From NCBI GenBank assembly GCA_947311785.1, contig CAMZLW010000011.1, positions 1-49,100 on the forward strand: 49,100 nt of DNA, written 5' to 3'. This stretch comes from an uncultured Ignavibacteriales bacterium. GTDB lineage: Bacteria; Bacteroidota; Ignavibacteria; Ignavibacteriales; Melioribacteraceae. Below, piece after piece: positions 34,140 to 43,402 of this stretch. A program made the position numbers and the translations under genes. How positions within the stretch are numbered: the stretch's first letter is position 1; every line of letters starts with the position of its first letter. The notes under the pieces were generated by a model. That model had not been told where the DNA came from. It was given only the letters and a program-made list of their open reading frames with translations, and did no database searches.

Positions 34140-35228
34140 CTATTCCCATCTATCTGAAAATTTTAATCCTCTTAAAAAGAAGTATATTGAATTTAATTCA
34201 TAATTTATTTGCAAAGCTATAAACCAAAGCGGATTTATTTTATATCCAAAATTATTTTGAAAATTATTTAGAATAAAAATATCGATAACTAATTTAATAA
34301 ATAGTGGAAAGATAAATTCAGTTCCAAATGGTAAAAGAAAAATTGAAAATAGTGAAATTAAATTAATAATGTGCCAAACACCAAGCAACAACTGGCTTTT
34401 AAGTGAATAATGAATTGAGGTTGATGTGTGTCTTGATTTCTGATTTACATATCTAGAAAATTTTTCTTTGGTTTTGCTAAATACAAAAGCATCGGAATCT
34501 GTTATCATTCCAATGTTAAAATTATTTTTTACAGCTTCACGAAGTAGTAAATCGTCATCTCCGCTTAAGGTATCGGTTGTGTTTGTGTAGCCATCAATTT
34601 TGTTAAATGCTTTTTTTGAAAATCCGAAGCTACGTGCAGAGGCAGAGTAGGGAACTCCCAGTTTTGCAAATGCAAATACAATTATGTTTGCTCGTAAGTT
34701 TTCAAAACGTGCAATTAAATTTGTTATAGATTTGGTTGCTCTGTATGGGGCAATTCCAAAAAGGAAATCGTTTTTGCTAAACTCATTTGCAAAAGAATTA
34801 ATCCAATTTTCTGCTGGTTCACAATCTGCATCGGTTATAAGTATGTAAGGATGCTTTGCTGATTTAATTCCAATATCTAAAGCACCTCGCTTTCCATTAA
34901 ATAATTTATTATCTGCTTTAAGAATTCTGAAGTTTTCTAATTCTTTAATAGCTTCTTTTACAACGGCAAAAGTATTATCAGTTGAATTGTCATCAACAAT
35001 AATAACTTCATAATTTTCTTTTAAATAATTTTGCTTTAATAACGATGAAATTAAATTGGAAATATTATTGGCTTCATTTTTTGCAGCAACCACAATGGAT
35101 ATCTTCAAATTACATTTTTTAATTTCTTTGAATCTAAATAATTTGTTAAGCACCGAGTATATGAAAAGTTCAAAAAACAGAAGGAGTAGTGCTACACTGA
35201 ACAATATGTATGTAAGTGTCAGCATCAA
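34140..35228 (-). CDS. Family 2 glycosyltransferase (membrane-anchored)
   Basis: 362 residues. One N-terminal membrane helix (about 5-27) precedes a GT-A domain: ISIVVAAKNEANNISNLISS, VIIVDDNSTDNTF, the DxD-type TDADCEP, catalytic GDDDLLLREA and QKSRHTS. The C terminus has two or three helices (about 275-340). This layout matches processive or lipid-linked inverting glycosyltransferases such as those making glycolipids or exopolysaccharide. Its ATG overlaps the helicase stop by four bases. Acceptor unknown. Confidence 0.88.
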   Translation of the reverse strand: MMLTLTYILFSVALLLLFFELFIYSVLNKLFRFKEIKKCNLKISIVVAAKNEANNISNLISSLLKQNYLKENYEVIIVDDNSTDNTFAVVKEAIKELENFRILKADNKLFNGKRGALDIGIKSAKHPYILITDADCEPAENWINSFANEFSKNDFLFGIAPYRATKSITNLIARFENLRANIIVFAFAKLGVPYSASARSFGFSKKAFNKIDGYTNTTDTLSGDDDLLLREAVKNNFNIGMITDSDAFVFSKTKEKFSRYVNQKSRHTSTSIHYSLKSQLLLGVWHIINLISLFSIFLLPFGTEFIFPLFIKLVIDIFILNNFQNNFGYKINPLWFIALQINYELNSIYFFLRGLKFSDRWE

Positions 35229-37222
35229 AAATCTTCTTCAATCATCCATTCTTCTGCAAGAGTATCTGGTAAGTTGGCAATAAATCGTGATGGCGAAGTA
35301 AATGTATATCCATTTTGTTTAGAAAAAATGCTTGTTGGATATGAGATAAAAAGGTTTCTCTTTGCACGTGTAACGGCAACATACATTAAACGGCGTTCCT
35401 CTTCAATGGTAGCCTGCTTATCGAAAGATTGTGCCGAAGGGAAAAAACCATCTGCGGCGTGCATAATAAATACCGAGTGCCACTCTAACCCTTTGGCAGA
35501 ATGGATTGTAGAAATTATAAGTTGCTCATCATCTTTGTCCTCGTCTATTTCACCAACTGCATCACGCGGAGGTTCTAAGACCATATCGGATAGGAAGGTT
35601 GTGGTATTATCGTAATTACTTGCAATATTATTTAAAGCCTCTAAATCTTTTCTCCGTTTGTTGAAGTCGTCATATTTCTTTTCAAAAATTGAATCGTAAT
35701 ATTTGTAGATTAATTCTAACTTGTCGTAAGGTAGTTTATAGCGGTCAGTAATTAAGCTACTCACCAAGTTGAAAAGAGGAATAACCTTTGCAAAAAGTTT
35801 TTCTCCTTTCAGCTTTGAGAAATCGGATGAAAGAAAATCCATGTTTGAAATCTCTTCCAAAATTAGCTGAGCACGTTTTGGTCCAATGCCCTCGTGCAGA
35901 AGAAGAATCCGATACCAACTAATTAAATCTTTTGTGTTCATTGCAATACGCACAAATGCTAAGCTGTCTTTGATGTGTGCTGTTTCAATAAATTTGAGTC
36001 CGCCAATTTTAACAAAAGGAATATGTGCCTTGTTAAGTTCAATCTCCAAATTAAACGAGTGGTAAGCCGAACGGAAAAGCACAGCAATATCCCCAATGGA
36101 AATGCCTTCTTCTAGTAATTCTAAAATACGTTCAACAATAAAACGTGATTGCATATTATCATTTGATGCTGAAATTATTGCAGGTAACTCACCATCAGAA
36201 ATATTTGTAAATAATTCTTTTGGATATTTTTCTACCGCAAATTCTAACAGATGGTTCGCTAGACTTAAAATTTCTTTTGTGCTTCTATAATTTTCCTCTA
36301 ACTTAATTAGTTCAGAATTTTTAAAAAGATTTGGGAAATTCATAATGTTTTTGAAATCGGCACCGCGAAAAGAATAAATCGATTGCGAATCATCCCCTAC
36401 AACCATAACGTTACTATTAAAAGTTGAAAGTGCTTTTACAATATCTGCTTGTATTTTATTGGTGTCTTGATATTCATCAACCATAATAAAATTTATACTT
36501 GAAAGAAGTTGATTTGCAACATCTCCTTTACTGGTAAGCAATTTAAGAAGGGACAGGAGCAAATCGTCATAATCTAAAAGGGAATTGACGGACTTATACT
36601 GAATGTATTTTGTTTTAATTTCTAACACTTTATCTATTTGTTCAATAAAGTGGGGGTATTCCTCTGCAATGATGGTGTTTACGGTGCGGGATGTATTAAT
36701 GCTTAAACTTATTACTTTAAGTATTGTTTTTTTATTTGGAAATCGTTTCTTGAGTTTTGCAACATCCATTTTACCACGGATTAAATTTATTACATCTTCA
36801 CTATCGCCTTGATCAAGTATTGTATAATTCGGTTTTAATCCAATAGCCTTGCCATATCTACGTAAAGTGAGATTTGCAAAGGAGTGAAATGTTCCGCCAT
36901 TAATTTTTGAACATCTGCTATCCAAAAGTTTTGTAGCTCTATCCATCATTTCGCGAGCAGCTTTACGTGTAAAAGTTAAAAGCAAAATTGATTCTGGAGC
37001 ATAGCCCATTTCTATTAAGCGTGAAACTCTATAAACAAGAGTGCGAGTTTTACCAGTGCCAGCACCAGCAATAACAAGGTAAGAGCCTTTTATAGCCGAT
37101 GCAGCATCGAACTGTGTTTTGTTTAATTCCTCTTTGTAATTAATAGAAAAACGGGCTTCGTCAAAATGTGGTTCTTGACTGCCCGTTTTCTCTATTCTTT
37201 TTAACTTTATTTTTTTTGCCAT
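35225..37222 (-). CDS. UvrD/PcrA-like superfamily 1 helicase
   Basis: 665 residues with all SF1A motifs: I GAGTGKTRT (K58), Ia LLTFTRKAAREMM, II MVDEYQDTN, III GDDSQSIYSFRGAD, IV near ENYRSTKEIL, V STIHSAKGLEWHSVF and VI YVAVTRAKRNLF. It is a 3'-5' DNA helicase for repair or replication-fork clearance. The length is on the short side for UvrD/PcrA and the C-terminal tail is brief. It overlaps its upstream neighbour by one base (TAATG) and its downstream one by four, so it is translated as part of a tight operon with floA and GT2, an unusual setting. Confidence 0.94.
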   Translation of the reverse strand: MAKKIKLKRIEKTGSQEPHFDEARFSINYKEELNKTQFDAASAIKGSYLVIAGAGTGKTRTLVYRVSRLIEMGYAPESILLLTFTRKAAREMMDRATKLLDSRCSKINGGTFHSFANLTLRRYGKAIGLKPNYTILDQGDSEDVINLIRGKMDVAKLKKRFPNKKTILKVISLSINTSRTVNTIIAEEYPHFIEQIDKVLEIKTKYIQYKSVNSLLDYDDLLLSLLKLLTSKGDVANQLLSSINFIMVDEYQDTNKIQADIVKALSTFNSNVMVVGDDSQSIYSFRGADFKNIMNFPNLFKNSELIKLEENYRSTKEILSLANHLLEFAVEKYPKELFTNISDGELPAIISASNDNMQSRFIVERILELLEEGISIGDIAVLFRSAYHSFNLEIELNKAHIPFVKIGGLKFIETAHIKDSLAFVRIAMNTKDLISWYRILLLHEGIGPKRAQLILEEISNMDFLSSDFSKLKGEKLFAKVIPLFNLVSSLITDRYKLPYDKLELIYKYYDSIFEKKYDDFNKRRKDLEALNNIASNYDNTTTFLSDMVLEPPRDAVGEIDEDKDDEQLIISTIHSAKGLEWHSVFIMHAADGFFPSAQSFDKQATIEEERRLMYVAVTRAKRNLFISYPTSIFSKQNGYTFTSPSRFIANLPDTLAEEWMIEEDF

Positions 37223-37749
37223 TATCTTTGTAGTGCTTTCGGCTTGCCTAATATTTCATTCATTATTATAAAATCTCTAATAGAATCGGTTCTTAACAAA
37301 CTCCTTTTTATATCCTTAGCTTTTTTGCTTTCGTGTTTTGCTTTTGTATGTTTAACTGACTCAGCATAAGATTTTATGGTATTAGTTTCTTCCCTCTCTT
37401 CTCTCACAGTTTCTTCAATTAGTGGTGCAGGCTTACTCTGTTGGAATTTATCTTGAACTGCTATTCCAACATCATCAGAGTTTTGCATTGCCTGCTCGTA
37501 ATATTCTTCAACCTCAGAACGAGTAACTTCTTCTTTTGCAATAGCTAACTCATCATTAATCGATTTAACAAACTCTTCAAAGGGATTTTTGTTTTTTCCT
37601 TTTTTAACAATAACTTGCTCTTGAGCTACAGCAGTCTTATTCTTTTTCTCTAGATTAGCATCAGCTTTTTTCTTCTTCTTAAAAATTGAAGATAAAAAGC
37701 TGATAATAAAAAATCCTATTACAAGATAATCGCCTATACTATCCATCAT
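37222..37749 (-). CDS. Membrane-anchored charged protein of unknown function
   Basis: 175 residues: one N-terminal membrane segment (about 5-22), a very basic patch (KKKKK at about 25) and then a hydrophilic, low-complexity, mostly helical tail rich in E and K to the end. This fits a single-pass protein with a cytoplasmic tail. I recognise no family. Its ATG follows the floA stop directly, and its stop shares one base with the helicase start. Its position suggests it works with FloA microdomains, but that is inference. Confidence 0.65.
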   Translation of the reverse strand: MMDSIGDYLVIGFFIISFLSSIFKKKKKADANLEKKNKTAVAQEQVIVKKGKNKNPFEEFVKSINDELAIAKEEVTRSEVEEYYEQAMQNSDDVGIAVQDKFQQSKPAPLIEETVREEREETNTIKSYAESVKHTKAKHESKKAKDIKRSLLRTDSIRDFIIMNEILGKPKALQR

Positions 37750-38742
37750 CTACTCATGCTTATCGTTTTTGTCTGAATCTGGTTTTGAGATAGAATTTCT
37801 CATTTCAGTATCAGATTGAATATTTTTGATATTGTAATAATCCATTACACCAAGATTTCCTTTACGGAATGCGTCAGCCATTGCAAGTGGAATTTCTGCC
37901 TCTGCTTCAACAACTTTGGCTTTCATTTTTGCAACTTCGGCAGTCATTTCTTGTTCAAGAGCAACAGCGGCAGCACGTCTTTCCTCTGCTTTAGCACGTG
38001 CAACTTTTAAATCTGCTTCCGCTTGATCTGTTTGAAGTATGGCACCAATGTTTGTTCCAACATCAACATCGGCAATATCAATTGAAAGAATTTCAAATGC
38101 AGTTCCAGAATCGAGACCTTTTGCAAGCACTACTTTAGAAATATTATCTGGATTTTCAAGAACATCTTTATGTGAAGAACTTGAACCAATTGTAGAAACA
38201 ATGCCTTCGCCAACTCTGGCTAAAATTGTTTGCTCGTTAGCACCACCAACAAGGCGTTCAATATTTGCACGCACAGTAATTCTTGCAATAGCTTTTAATT
38301 GAACTCCATCTTTAGCAACAGCAGCAACCATAGGGGTTTCAATAACTTTTGGAAGCACCGACATTTGAACAGCTTCAAGAACGTTACGTCCTGCAAGATC
38401 AATTGCGGCAGCTTTTTCAAAGGAAAGAGGTAAATCAGCTTTACTTGCAGAGATAAGTGCATTAACAACATTAACAACATTTCCGCCAGCAAGGTAATGT
38501 GCTTCAAGCATAGATGTATCTAAGCCAATACCAGCTTTAGTTGCCGAAATTTGACTTCGTACAATTGTCATTGGCGATACTTTTCTAAGACGCATACCTA
38601 CAAGGTCTTTGAAAATTTTAAGTTTTACACCTGAAAAATATGCAGTTATATATAAACCTATTGGAACGTAGTATGTGAATAAAATAAGAAAAAGTACTGC
38701 TCCAATTACTATCATCATCGATAGTCCTGTTATAGCTTCCAT
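37750..38742 (-). CDS. floA: Flotillin-like protein FloA
   Basis: 330 residues. An N-terminal membrane hairpin (about 8-38) is followed by the conserved FloA (UPF0365) body: [31 protein letters not shown], then [15 protein letters not shown], a SPFH-like domain to about 230 and an Ala/Glu-rich coiled coil with the [20 protein letters not shown] stretch. FloA organises membrane microdomains that scaffold signalling and transport proteins. NfeD, its usual partner, is not present; the next gene encodes a single-pass charged protein instead. AGGAG precedes the start. Confidence 0.95.
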   Translation of the reverse strand: MEAITGLSMMIVIGAVLFLILFTYYVPIGLYITAYFSGVKLKIFKDLVGMRLRKVSPMTIVRSQISATKAGIGLDTSMLEAHYLAGGNVVNVVNALISASKADLPLSFEKAAAIDLAGRNVLEAVQMSVLPKVIETPMVAAVAKDGVQLKAIARITVRANIERLVGGANEQTILARVGEGIVSTIGSSSSHKDVLENPDNISKVVLAKGLDSGTAFEILSIDIADVDVGTNIGAILQTDQAEADLKVARAKAEERRAAAVALEQEMTAEVAKMKAKVVEAEAEIPLAMADAFRKGNLGVMDYYNIKNIQSDTEMRNSISKPDSDKNDKHE

Positions 38743-39091
38743 TGTTGCTCCTATTATTTAATTAATATTAAACACAATTTATGAATAAAGAGTTTGTGTT
38801 ACAAGAAATCTTAATTATCTCAGCAATTCGGGAAGTAAATTAAAATTTTCTAAATTCCCGTTGTTTTGTTTGTTAAACCCTATGTGTTTACTGGTTTAAA
38901 AGAAATTATTATTTTGGTTGGTTATCCTAATGCATGATTTGGGTTTAATAAATTAGTGTAACGAATTTATAATAAGCTATTATTATTTTGAATAAGTGGC
39001 TAAAATAAATAATATTATTTCCGATAATGTAAGAGTAAAGCAATAAATTAGTTATTGTTATTAGAATTACATAATGTAAATGGAGACCACA
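38743..39091. other. Divergent promoter region
   Basis: About 350 AT-rich bases between floA (-) and the HDOD gene (+). It holds one imperfect hairpin, CGGGAA (38829-38834) with TTCCCG (about 38855-38860), followed by a T-rich run. No gene or RNA signature was found. Confidence 0.5.
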
Positions 39092-39973
39092 ATGGAGAAT
39101 GAAAAAGATTCATTAATTCTAACAGGCGAAGATACATTCAATATTTTATTGGATATTAAAAATCTTCCTTCTATACCAAAAGTTATGTTAGAAGTTCAGG
39201 CTTTATTAAGAAACGAATCGCACAACACCGTTAAATTAGCTGGTATTGTTGGAAAAGATCAGGGATTAACCACCAAAATTTTGATGATTGCAAACTCGCC
39301 TTTATATGGCTTGCAGCGTAAAGTTTCATCGTTGGAATTTGCAATTATGCTACTTGGCGTAAATGAAGTTGCAAATATTGTAACCGCATTATCGTTGGCT
39401 GAAACAATAAAAGTTGATAATATTAAGGGCTTAAATTTTATGGAATTTTGGAAGCACTCTATGCTTGTTGGAACTGCCGCAAAGGATATTGCAAAACGAC
39501 TTGGATTTTTCGATTTATCGGGAGATGCATTTGTTGGAGGTATGTTGCACGACCTTGGTATTCAATTAACAGCACGGTATTTTCCAAAACAGTTTGGAAA
39601 AATTATTGAAACTGTAAATAATGGTGAAGTTTCATTCAAAGATGCAGAAGAAAAATATTTAGGTTTATCTCATCAAGAAATTGGAGGATTTATTTCACGG
39701 CGATGGAATTTGCCTCCGCATTTAATAAATTCCTTAATGTTTCATCACAATCCATACGGTGCAATGGATTCGCCTATTGTTCCCTACATAGTGCATATTG
39801 CTGATTGTATGACTCAAGAGTTTGAAGTTACTAACGTCCTTTGGGATAAAGGCTTAGAGTTTGATAAAACGATTGAAAATGTTCTTAAGTTTGAAAGCGA
39901 AGAGAAGTTTAAAGAGTTTGTAGCCGAATATGAAACAATGTTCAAAGAAACTGCAGATTCTCTTGTTTTATAA
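39092..39973 (+). CDS. HDOD-domain signalling protein
   Basis: 293 residues from ATG 39092, chosen because GGAG sits 6 bases upstream; an ATG four codons earlier is possible. The HDOD domain spans nearly the whole protein: LPSIPKVMLEVQALLRNES, VKLAGIVGKDQGLTTKILMI, NSPLYGL, LLGVNEVANIVTALS and then GGMLHDLGIQLTARYFP and LSHQEIGGFISRRWNLP. The HD pair is kept at HDLG, but HDOD proteins usually lack phosphodiesterase activity and act as signalling scaffolds in chemotaxis, virulence or competence. It stands alone upstream of the intergenic repeats. Confidence 0.93.
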   Translation: MENEKDSLILTGEDTFNILLDIKNLPSIPKVMLEVQALLRNESHNTVKLAGIVGKDQGLTTKILMIANSPLYGLQRKVSSLEFAIMLLGVNEVANIVTALSLAETIKVDNIKGLNFMEFWKHSMLVGTAAKDIAKRLGFFDLSGDAFVGGMLHDLGIQLTARYFPKQFGKIIETVNNGEVSFKDAEEKYLGLSHQEIGGFISRRWNLPPHLINSLMFHHNPYGAMDSPIVPYIVHIADCMTQEFEVTNVLWDKGLEFDKTIENVLKFESEEKFKEFVAEYETMFKETADSLVL

Positions 39974-39982
39974 TTTTATAAA

Positions 39983-40012
39983 TGTAGTGGATGGGTATGC
40001 CCATCTACTACA
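39983..40012. repeat. Family-C palindrome
   Basis: TGTAGTGGATGGGTA paired with TGCCCATCTACTACA with two G-T type mismatches. It lies 10 bases after the HDOD stop and may serve as its terminator. Confidence 0.7.
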
Positions 40013-40057
40013 AATTATCTGAAACTTTGGCATTTATCTAACCTCTGGAATAAGAAA

Positions 40058-40194
40058 AGGTTTTGCATAGCCTATTAAATTGTATCATGCTGTCTCGGAA
40101 GCTTTAGGGATTAGCATCTGTTAATGTAAATTAAATTATAGATGAAGATTCTGAAATGCACTTCTATTAACTCAGTTTAAAAATTCAGAATGAC
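40058..40194. repeat. Family-B composite repeat (copy 2, inverted)
   Basis: Read in reverse it follows the same order as the copy at 9427-9550: GTCATTCTGAA…TTCAGAATCT, then AGATGCT…CAGCATGAT, then CTATGCAAAACCT. The shared order of blocks with drifted spacers shows that the whole 125-137-base unit moves or copies as one element. Confidence 0.7.
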
Positions 40195-40245
40195 TTTTAG
40201 GTTTTAAAAAATCTTCTAAGAAACAACTCCAACAATAAAGCTACT

Positions 40246-40425
40246 TTACTTCACATTCCCTTTTTTAGAAAATTTTGTGCAATCAATTCCAGAAGTTAAT
40301 TTTACTTCCATCGAGGGTAATTTACGCGACTTAAAACCAATAGCCTTACAACCATAAGGGAATCTATTATTCCAAGTGATGTAAAAGTGTTTGCAATTTC
40401 GGCAGTTTACTTGGTTCTGCTTCAT
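40246..40425 (-). CDS. Small four-cysteine (probable zinc-binding) protein
   Basis: 59 residues from ATG 40425 to TAA 40246-40248. It starts MKQNQVNCRNCKHFYITWNN and has C8-x2-C11, C26 and C49, a likely zinc knuckle, with the intervening RFPYGCKAIGFKSRKLPS. I have seen this CRxCKHFYITW…FPYGC…GFKS pattern in small conserved bacterial proteins, but their function is not known to me. It lies alone in a gap of more than 600 bases, on the strand opposite to its neighbours, with only a weak ribosome binding site (TTGGATAA before ATG). The regular cysteine spacing and an intact frame argue for a real gene. Confidence 0.75.
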   Translation of the reverse strand: MKQNQVNCRNCKHFYITWNNRFPYGCKAIGFKSRKLPSMEVKLTSGIDCTKFSKKGNVK

Positions 40426-40609
40426 TTATCCAACTGTTTTTTTCTAAAAAATAATTGCATACAATTTACAATTTATTAAATATTATTTTAAAGAGAAAAG
40501 ATAAGACAATGCAGTATTTGGCTAAGTTACGTCTTGATTATAAAACTCAAATAGAGTAATTTTGTATCGATAATTTTACAATTTGAAAAACATTTTAACA
40601 GGAGAAGTG

Positions 40610-41773
40610 ATGAAAAAAGCACTCAGTATTTTAGTTGTGGTAAGTATGCTTTTAGGTTTATCGGCATTTTCATGTTCATCAACAGAATTAACCAGTGCCA
40701 AACTTTATGTGCAGCAAAAAAATTATGACAAAGCAAAAGATGCATTAAATAAAGAGGTTACTAAAAATCCTAAAAGCGATGAAGGATTTTATTTGTTAGG
40801 TTATATTAATGGTGAACAAAACGACTTAGATGCTATGATGAAAAATTTTGATAAATCACTTGCAATAAGTAACAAATTTGAAAAAAATATTACAGATTCT
40901 AAAAAATATTATTGGCAAGATAATTTTAACAAGGGCGTTATCTTTTTTAATAAAGGTACAAAAGTTTCTGATGAAGATAGTAGCAAAATGTTTTTTAACA
41001 CATCAATTGAAAAATTTGAGGCATGCACTATTGTAGAACCCGATTCTGTTGGTCCATATCAAAATATGTTTTATGCAATGATTAATGCCGGAAGACCTGA
41101 AGCAGAATTAGAAGCACCTCTTCTTAAAATTATTGAGTTAAAAAAATCTCCAGATGCTTATGTTGATTTAAGCAAAGTTTATAACAATCAAGCACTAACT
41201 TTAATGAATTCTTTTAAGGACACAAAAAATGTTGATGATAGTATAAAAGCTATGACTGTTTACGATAAAGAAATTGAGCTTTTAGAAGGTGCCCAAAAGT
41301 TATATCCTGAAGATTCAAAAATTTTAGCACAATTATCTAATGCATATGTTGATGCAAATAGATTGGATGTTGCTATGAAAACCTTCCAAAAAGGTATTGA
41401 AAAAGATCCAACAAATGAGGTTTATAGATATAATTATGGCGTGTTGTTATTAGGTGCCGATGATTTTGATGGTGCGGCTAAACAATTCCAAAAAGCTATA
41501 GATATTAAAAATGAATACACAAGTGCATATTACAATTTAGGTATAACTTATCTTAAATGGGGAGCTGCTCTTCAAGATAAAGCTATTGAAGAAGATTCTG
41601 ACGATTTAACTTATAAAGAAAAATTCCAAATGGCTGTTATTCCATTGGAGAGATATTTACAAGATAACCCAGAAGATTCTGCTATTTGGAACTACTTAGG
41701 TAAGGTATATGCAAATTTAGGAGAAACAGATAAATCGAAAGAAGCATTCGAAAAATCAGATTTGTATAGATAA
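40610..41773 (+). CDS. TPR-repeat lipoprotein
   Basis: 387 residues from ATG 40610, which has AGGAG upstream; the signal peptide MKKALSILVVVSMLLGLSAF ends in a lipobox at SAFSC, so the protein is lipid-anchored. It holds about seven tetratricopeptide-like repeats (for example AKLYVQQKNYDKAKDALNKE, GVLLLGADDFDGAAKQFQKA and YLGKVYANLGETDKSKEAFE). TPR proteins are docking platforms for complexes in the periplasm or outer membrane. It ends before a strong terminator at 41796-41831. It opens the plus-strand cluster that leads to the CHASE2 cyclase, but in a separate transcript. Confidence 0.88.
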   Translation: MKKALSILVVVSMLLGLSAFSCSSTELTSAKLYVQQKNYDKAKDALNKEVTKNPKSDEGFYLLGYINGEQNDLDAMMKNFDKSLAISNKFEKNITDSKKYYWQDNFNKGVIFFNKGTKVSDEDSSKMFFNTSIEKFEACTIVEPDSVGPYQNMFYAMINAGRPEAELEAPLLKIIELKKSPDAYVDLSKVYNNQALTLMNSFKDTKNVDDSIKAMTVYDKEIELLEGAQKLYPEDSKILAQLSNAYVDANRLDVAMKTFQKGIEKDPTNEVYRYNYGVLLLGADDFDGAAKQFQKAIDIKNEYTSAYYNLGITYLKWGAALQDKAIEEDSDDLTYKEKFQMAVIPLERYLQDNPEDSAIWNYLGKVYANLGETDKSKEAFEKSDLYR

Positions 41774-41795
41774 TTACTAAATGATTATTTTATTT

Positions 41796-41840
41796 ACCCA
41801 CAATTGATTAAATTGTAAATCAATTGTGGGTTTTATTTTT
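41796..41840 (+). terminator. Strong terminator after the TPR lipoprotein
   Basis: Perfect 14-base stem ACCCACAATTGATT (41796-41809) with its complement (41818-41831), an 8-base loop and then TTTATTTTTT. It separates the lipoprotein from the DUF3467 gene. Confidence 0.9.
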
Positions 41841-41861
41841 TAAAACATTAAAGAGAGAATT

Positions 41862-42182
41862 ATGAACACTAATGATGGAAAACAGCAGATAAACATTGAG
41901 CTTGGTGAAAAAGAAGCACAAGGAATATATTCAAACTTAGCTATTATTACGCACTCGCCTGCTGAGTTTATAATTGATTTTACAAGGGTTGTTCCTGGGG
42001 TTCCAAAAGCTAAAGTTCAATCACGCATTATTACTACTCCGCAACATGCAAAAATGCTTTTAAGAGCTTTGAAAGATAATATAGAAAAGTTCGAATCTCG
42101 TTTTGGCGAAATTAAAATTGAGGGACAAGCAAATCCGCAGTTCGGTTTTTCTAATACAGATAAGGACGAAAAGATAAACTAA
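41862..42182 (+). CDS. DUF3467 protein
   Basis: 106 residues that match the DUF3467 pattern throughout: INIELGEKEAQGIYSNLAII, THSPAEFIIDFTRVVPGVPKA, SRIITTPQHAKMLLRAL and the closing NIEKFESRFGEI. These small soluble proteins are widespread and have no established function. A GAGAG ribosome binding site precedes the ATG. It lies between the TPR lipoprotein terminator and the secreted-protein gene, with about 110 bases to the latter, so it may be its own unit. Confidence 0.9.
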   Translation: MNTNDGKQQINIELGEKEAQGIYSNLAIITHSPAEFIIDFTRVVPGVPKAKVQSRIITTPQHAKMLLRALKDNIEKFESRFGEIKIEGQANPQFGFSNTDKDEKIN

Positions 42183-42291
42183 ACTCAATTGTGATTTGCA
42201 AATAGTGTTTGATGGATATCACATCTTGCTATTGTTTATATGTATAGATTAGAATTGATTTTAATTTAAACTAAACATTTTAGGAGATATC

Positions 42292-43386
42292 ATGAAAAAT
42301 AAAATAATTAGTCTTTTCTTTTTGCTCGCTTTATTTGTGGGAATAAATACATCGGCACAGAAGGTTACTGTTAATTTAAATGTGTTTCAACCATTACCCG
42401 AAGTATCGTTTGCTGCATTTCTTACAAATCCATTTTTAGACAGCACACCCAGAATTTTACAAGTTATTATGACACCCCATGGGGAAGAGGTAATTGTTGT
42501 AGGTAAACTATCATGGCGTAAAGTTGATGAAGGTGATTTTACAGAATTATTAAGTTTTACGACCAAACCATTTAAATCAAGAAATTTTTACAATGATGAC
42601 TTTTCTTCAGTTGATGGAATAGAAATAGACCACAACGAATCGAATGATGATGTACTTCAAGAGAATATGAAGAAAGGGAAACCAACGGGAACTTATAAGA
42701 TTGTTATTAAAGTAATAACTACAAAAACTGGCGAAGAGGATGAAGATTTTGCGGAAATAGATTTTCTAAATCCTTCTCAAACCCTTACTATTATTGAGCC
42801 ACGTGTTGGTGATAAACTTGATGTTGCTGGCATTTTGCTTACCTGGACAGATGTTCCTGGTGCTTCAGATTTTTATGTTAAAGCAAATCTTCGTTCAAGT
42901 AAATTTGAATCTTTAGAGGAAGCATTACAAAAAGGGAATCCACTTGTTGACGAAAATGTTGGGCTACGACGAAGTGTAAATCTTAGAGAAATATTAAAAA
43001 GAGAATTAGTTGGCGGGGAAGAAGTTGTTGTTCAAGTAAGAGCAGTTATACCAGGCCCTGGCGGACCAACAGTTTTATATTCAGATATTGTGAATTTTAA
43101 CCTTAGAGGTGCTTCTTCACCAGTTGTTGATAAAGGAGTTAAAGAGTTTGAAACTCTTATTATTCAACTGCTTGACGATATGAAAAGAAATGGTGTAGAT
43201 GATGACGCATACGATAGGTTACAACAATTACTTTTAGATATCCAAAACGGTAACATAAGTTTTAACGATATTAAAATTAGATTTGATAGTGGAAAGCAGC
43301 TAACTTACGCAGAGTTCCAAGAAATTTTACAATACCTTAGAAGAAATCCAGAATTACTAACTAGCATACTCTTTGAAGAGAAGTAG
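42292..43386 (+). CDS. Secreted protein of unknown function, cluster gene 1
   Basis: 364 residues with a signal peptide (MKNKIISLFFLLALFVGINTSA). The mature part has a domain of about 130 residues, then a fibronectin type III or Ig-like region (about 165-275, LTIIEPRVGDKLDVAGILLT, WTDVPGASDFYVKANL), and a helical end (about 285-360). A fold with binding but no catalytic motif is likely. AGGAG lies before the ATG. It begins a four-gene operon with FecR-domain, outer-membrane and CHASE2 cyclase genes; the FecR gene starts only 16 bases after its stop. Confidence 0.78.
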   Translation: MKNKIISLFFLLALFVGINTSAQKVTVNLNVFQPLPEVSFAAFLTNPFLDSTPRILQVIMTPHGEEVIVVGKLSWRKVDEGDFTELLSFTTKPFKSRNFYNDDFSSVDGIEIDHNESNDDVLQENMKKGKPTGTYKIVIKVITTKTGEEDEDFAEIDFLNPSQTLTIIEPRVGDKLDVAGILLTWTDVPGASDFYVKANLRSSKFESLEEALQKGNPLVDENVGLRRSVNLREILKRELVGGEEVVVQVRAVIPGPGGPTVLYSDIVNFNLRGASSPVVDKGVKEFETLIIQLLDDMKRNGVDDDAYDRLQQLLLDIQNGNISFNDIKIRFDSGKQLTYAEFQEILQYLRRNPELLTSILFEEK

Positions 43387-43402
43387 CTTGGAGGATAAAG
43401 AG

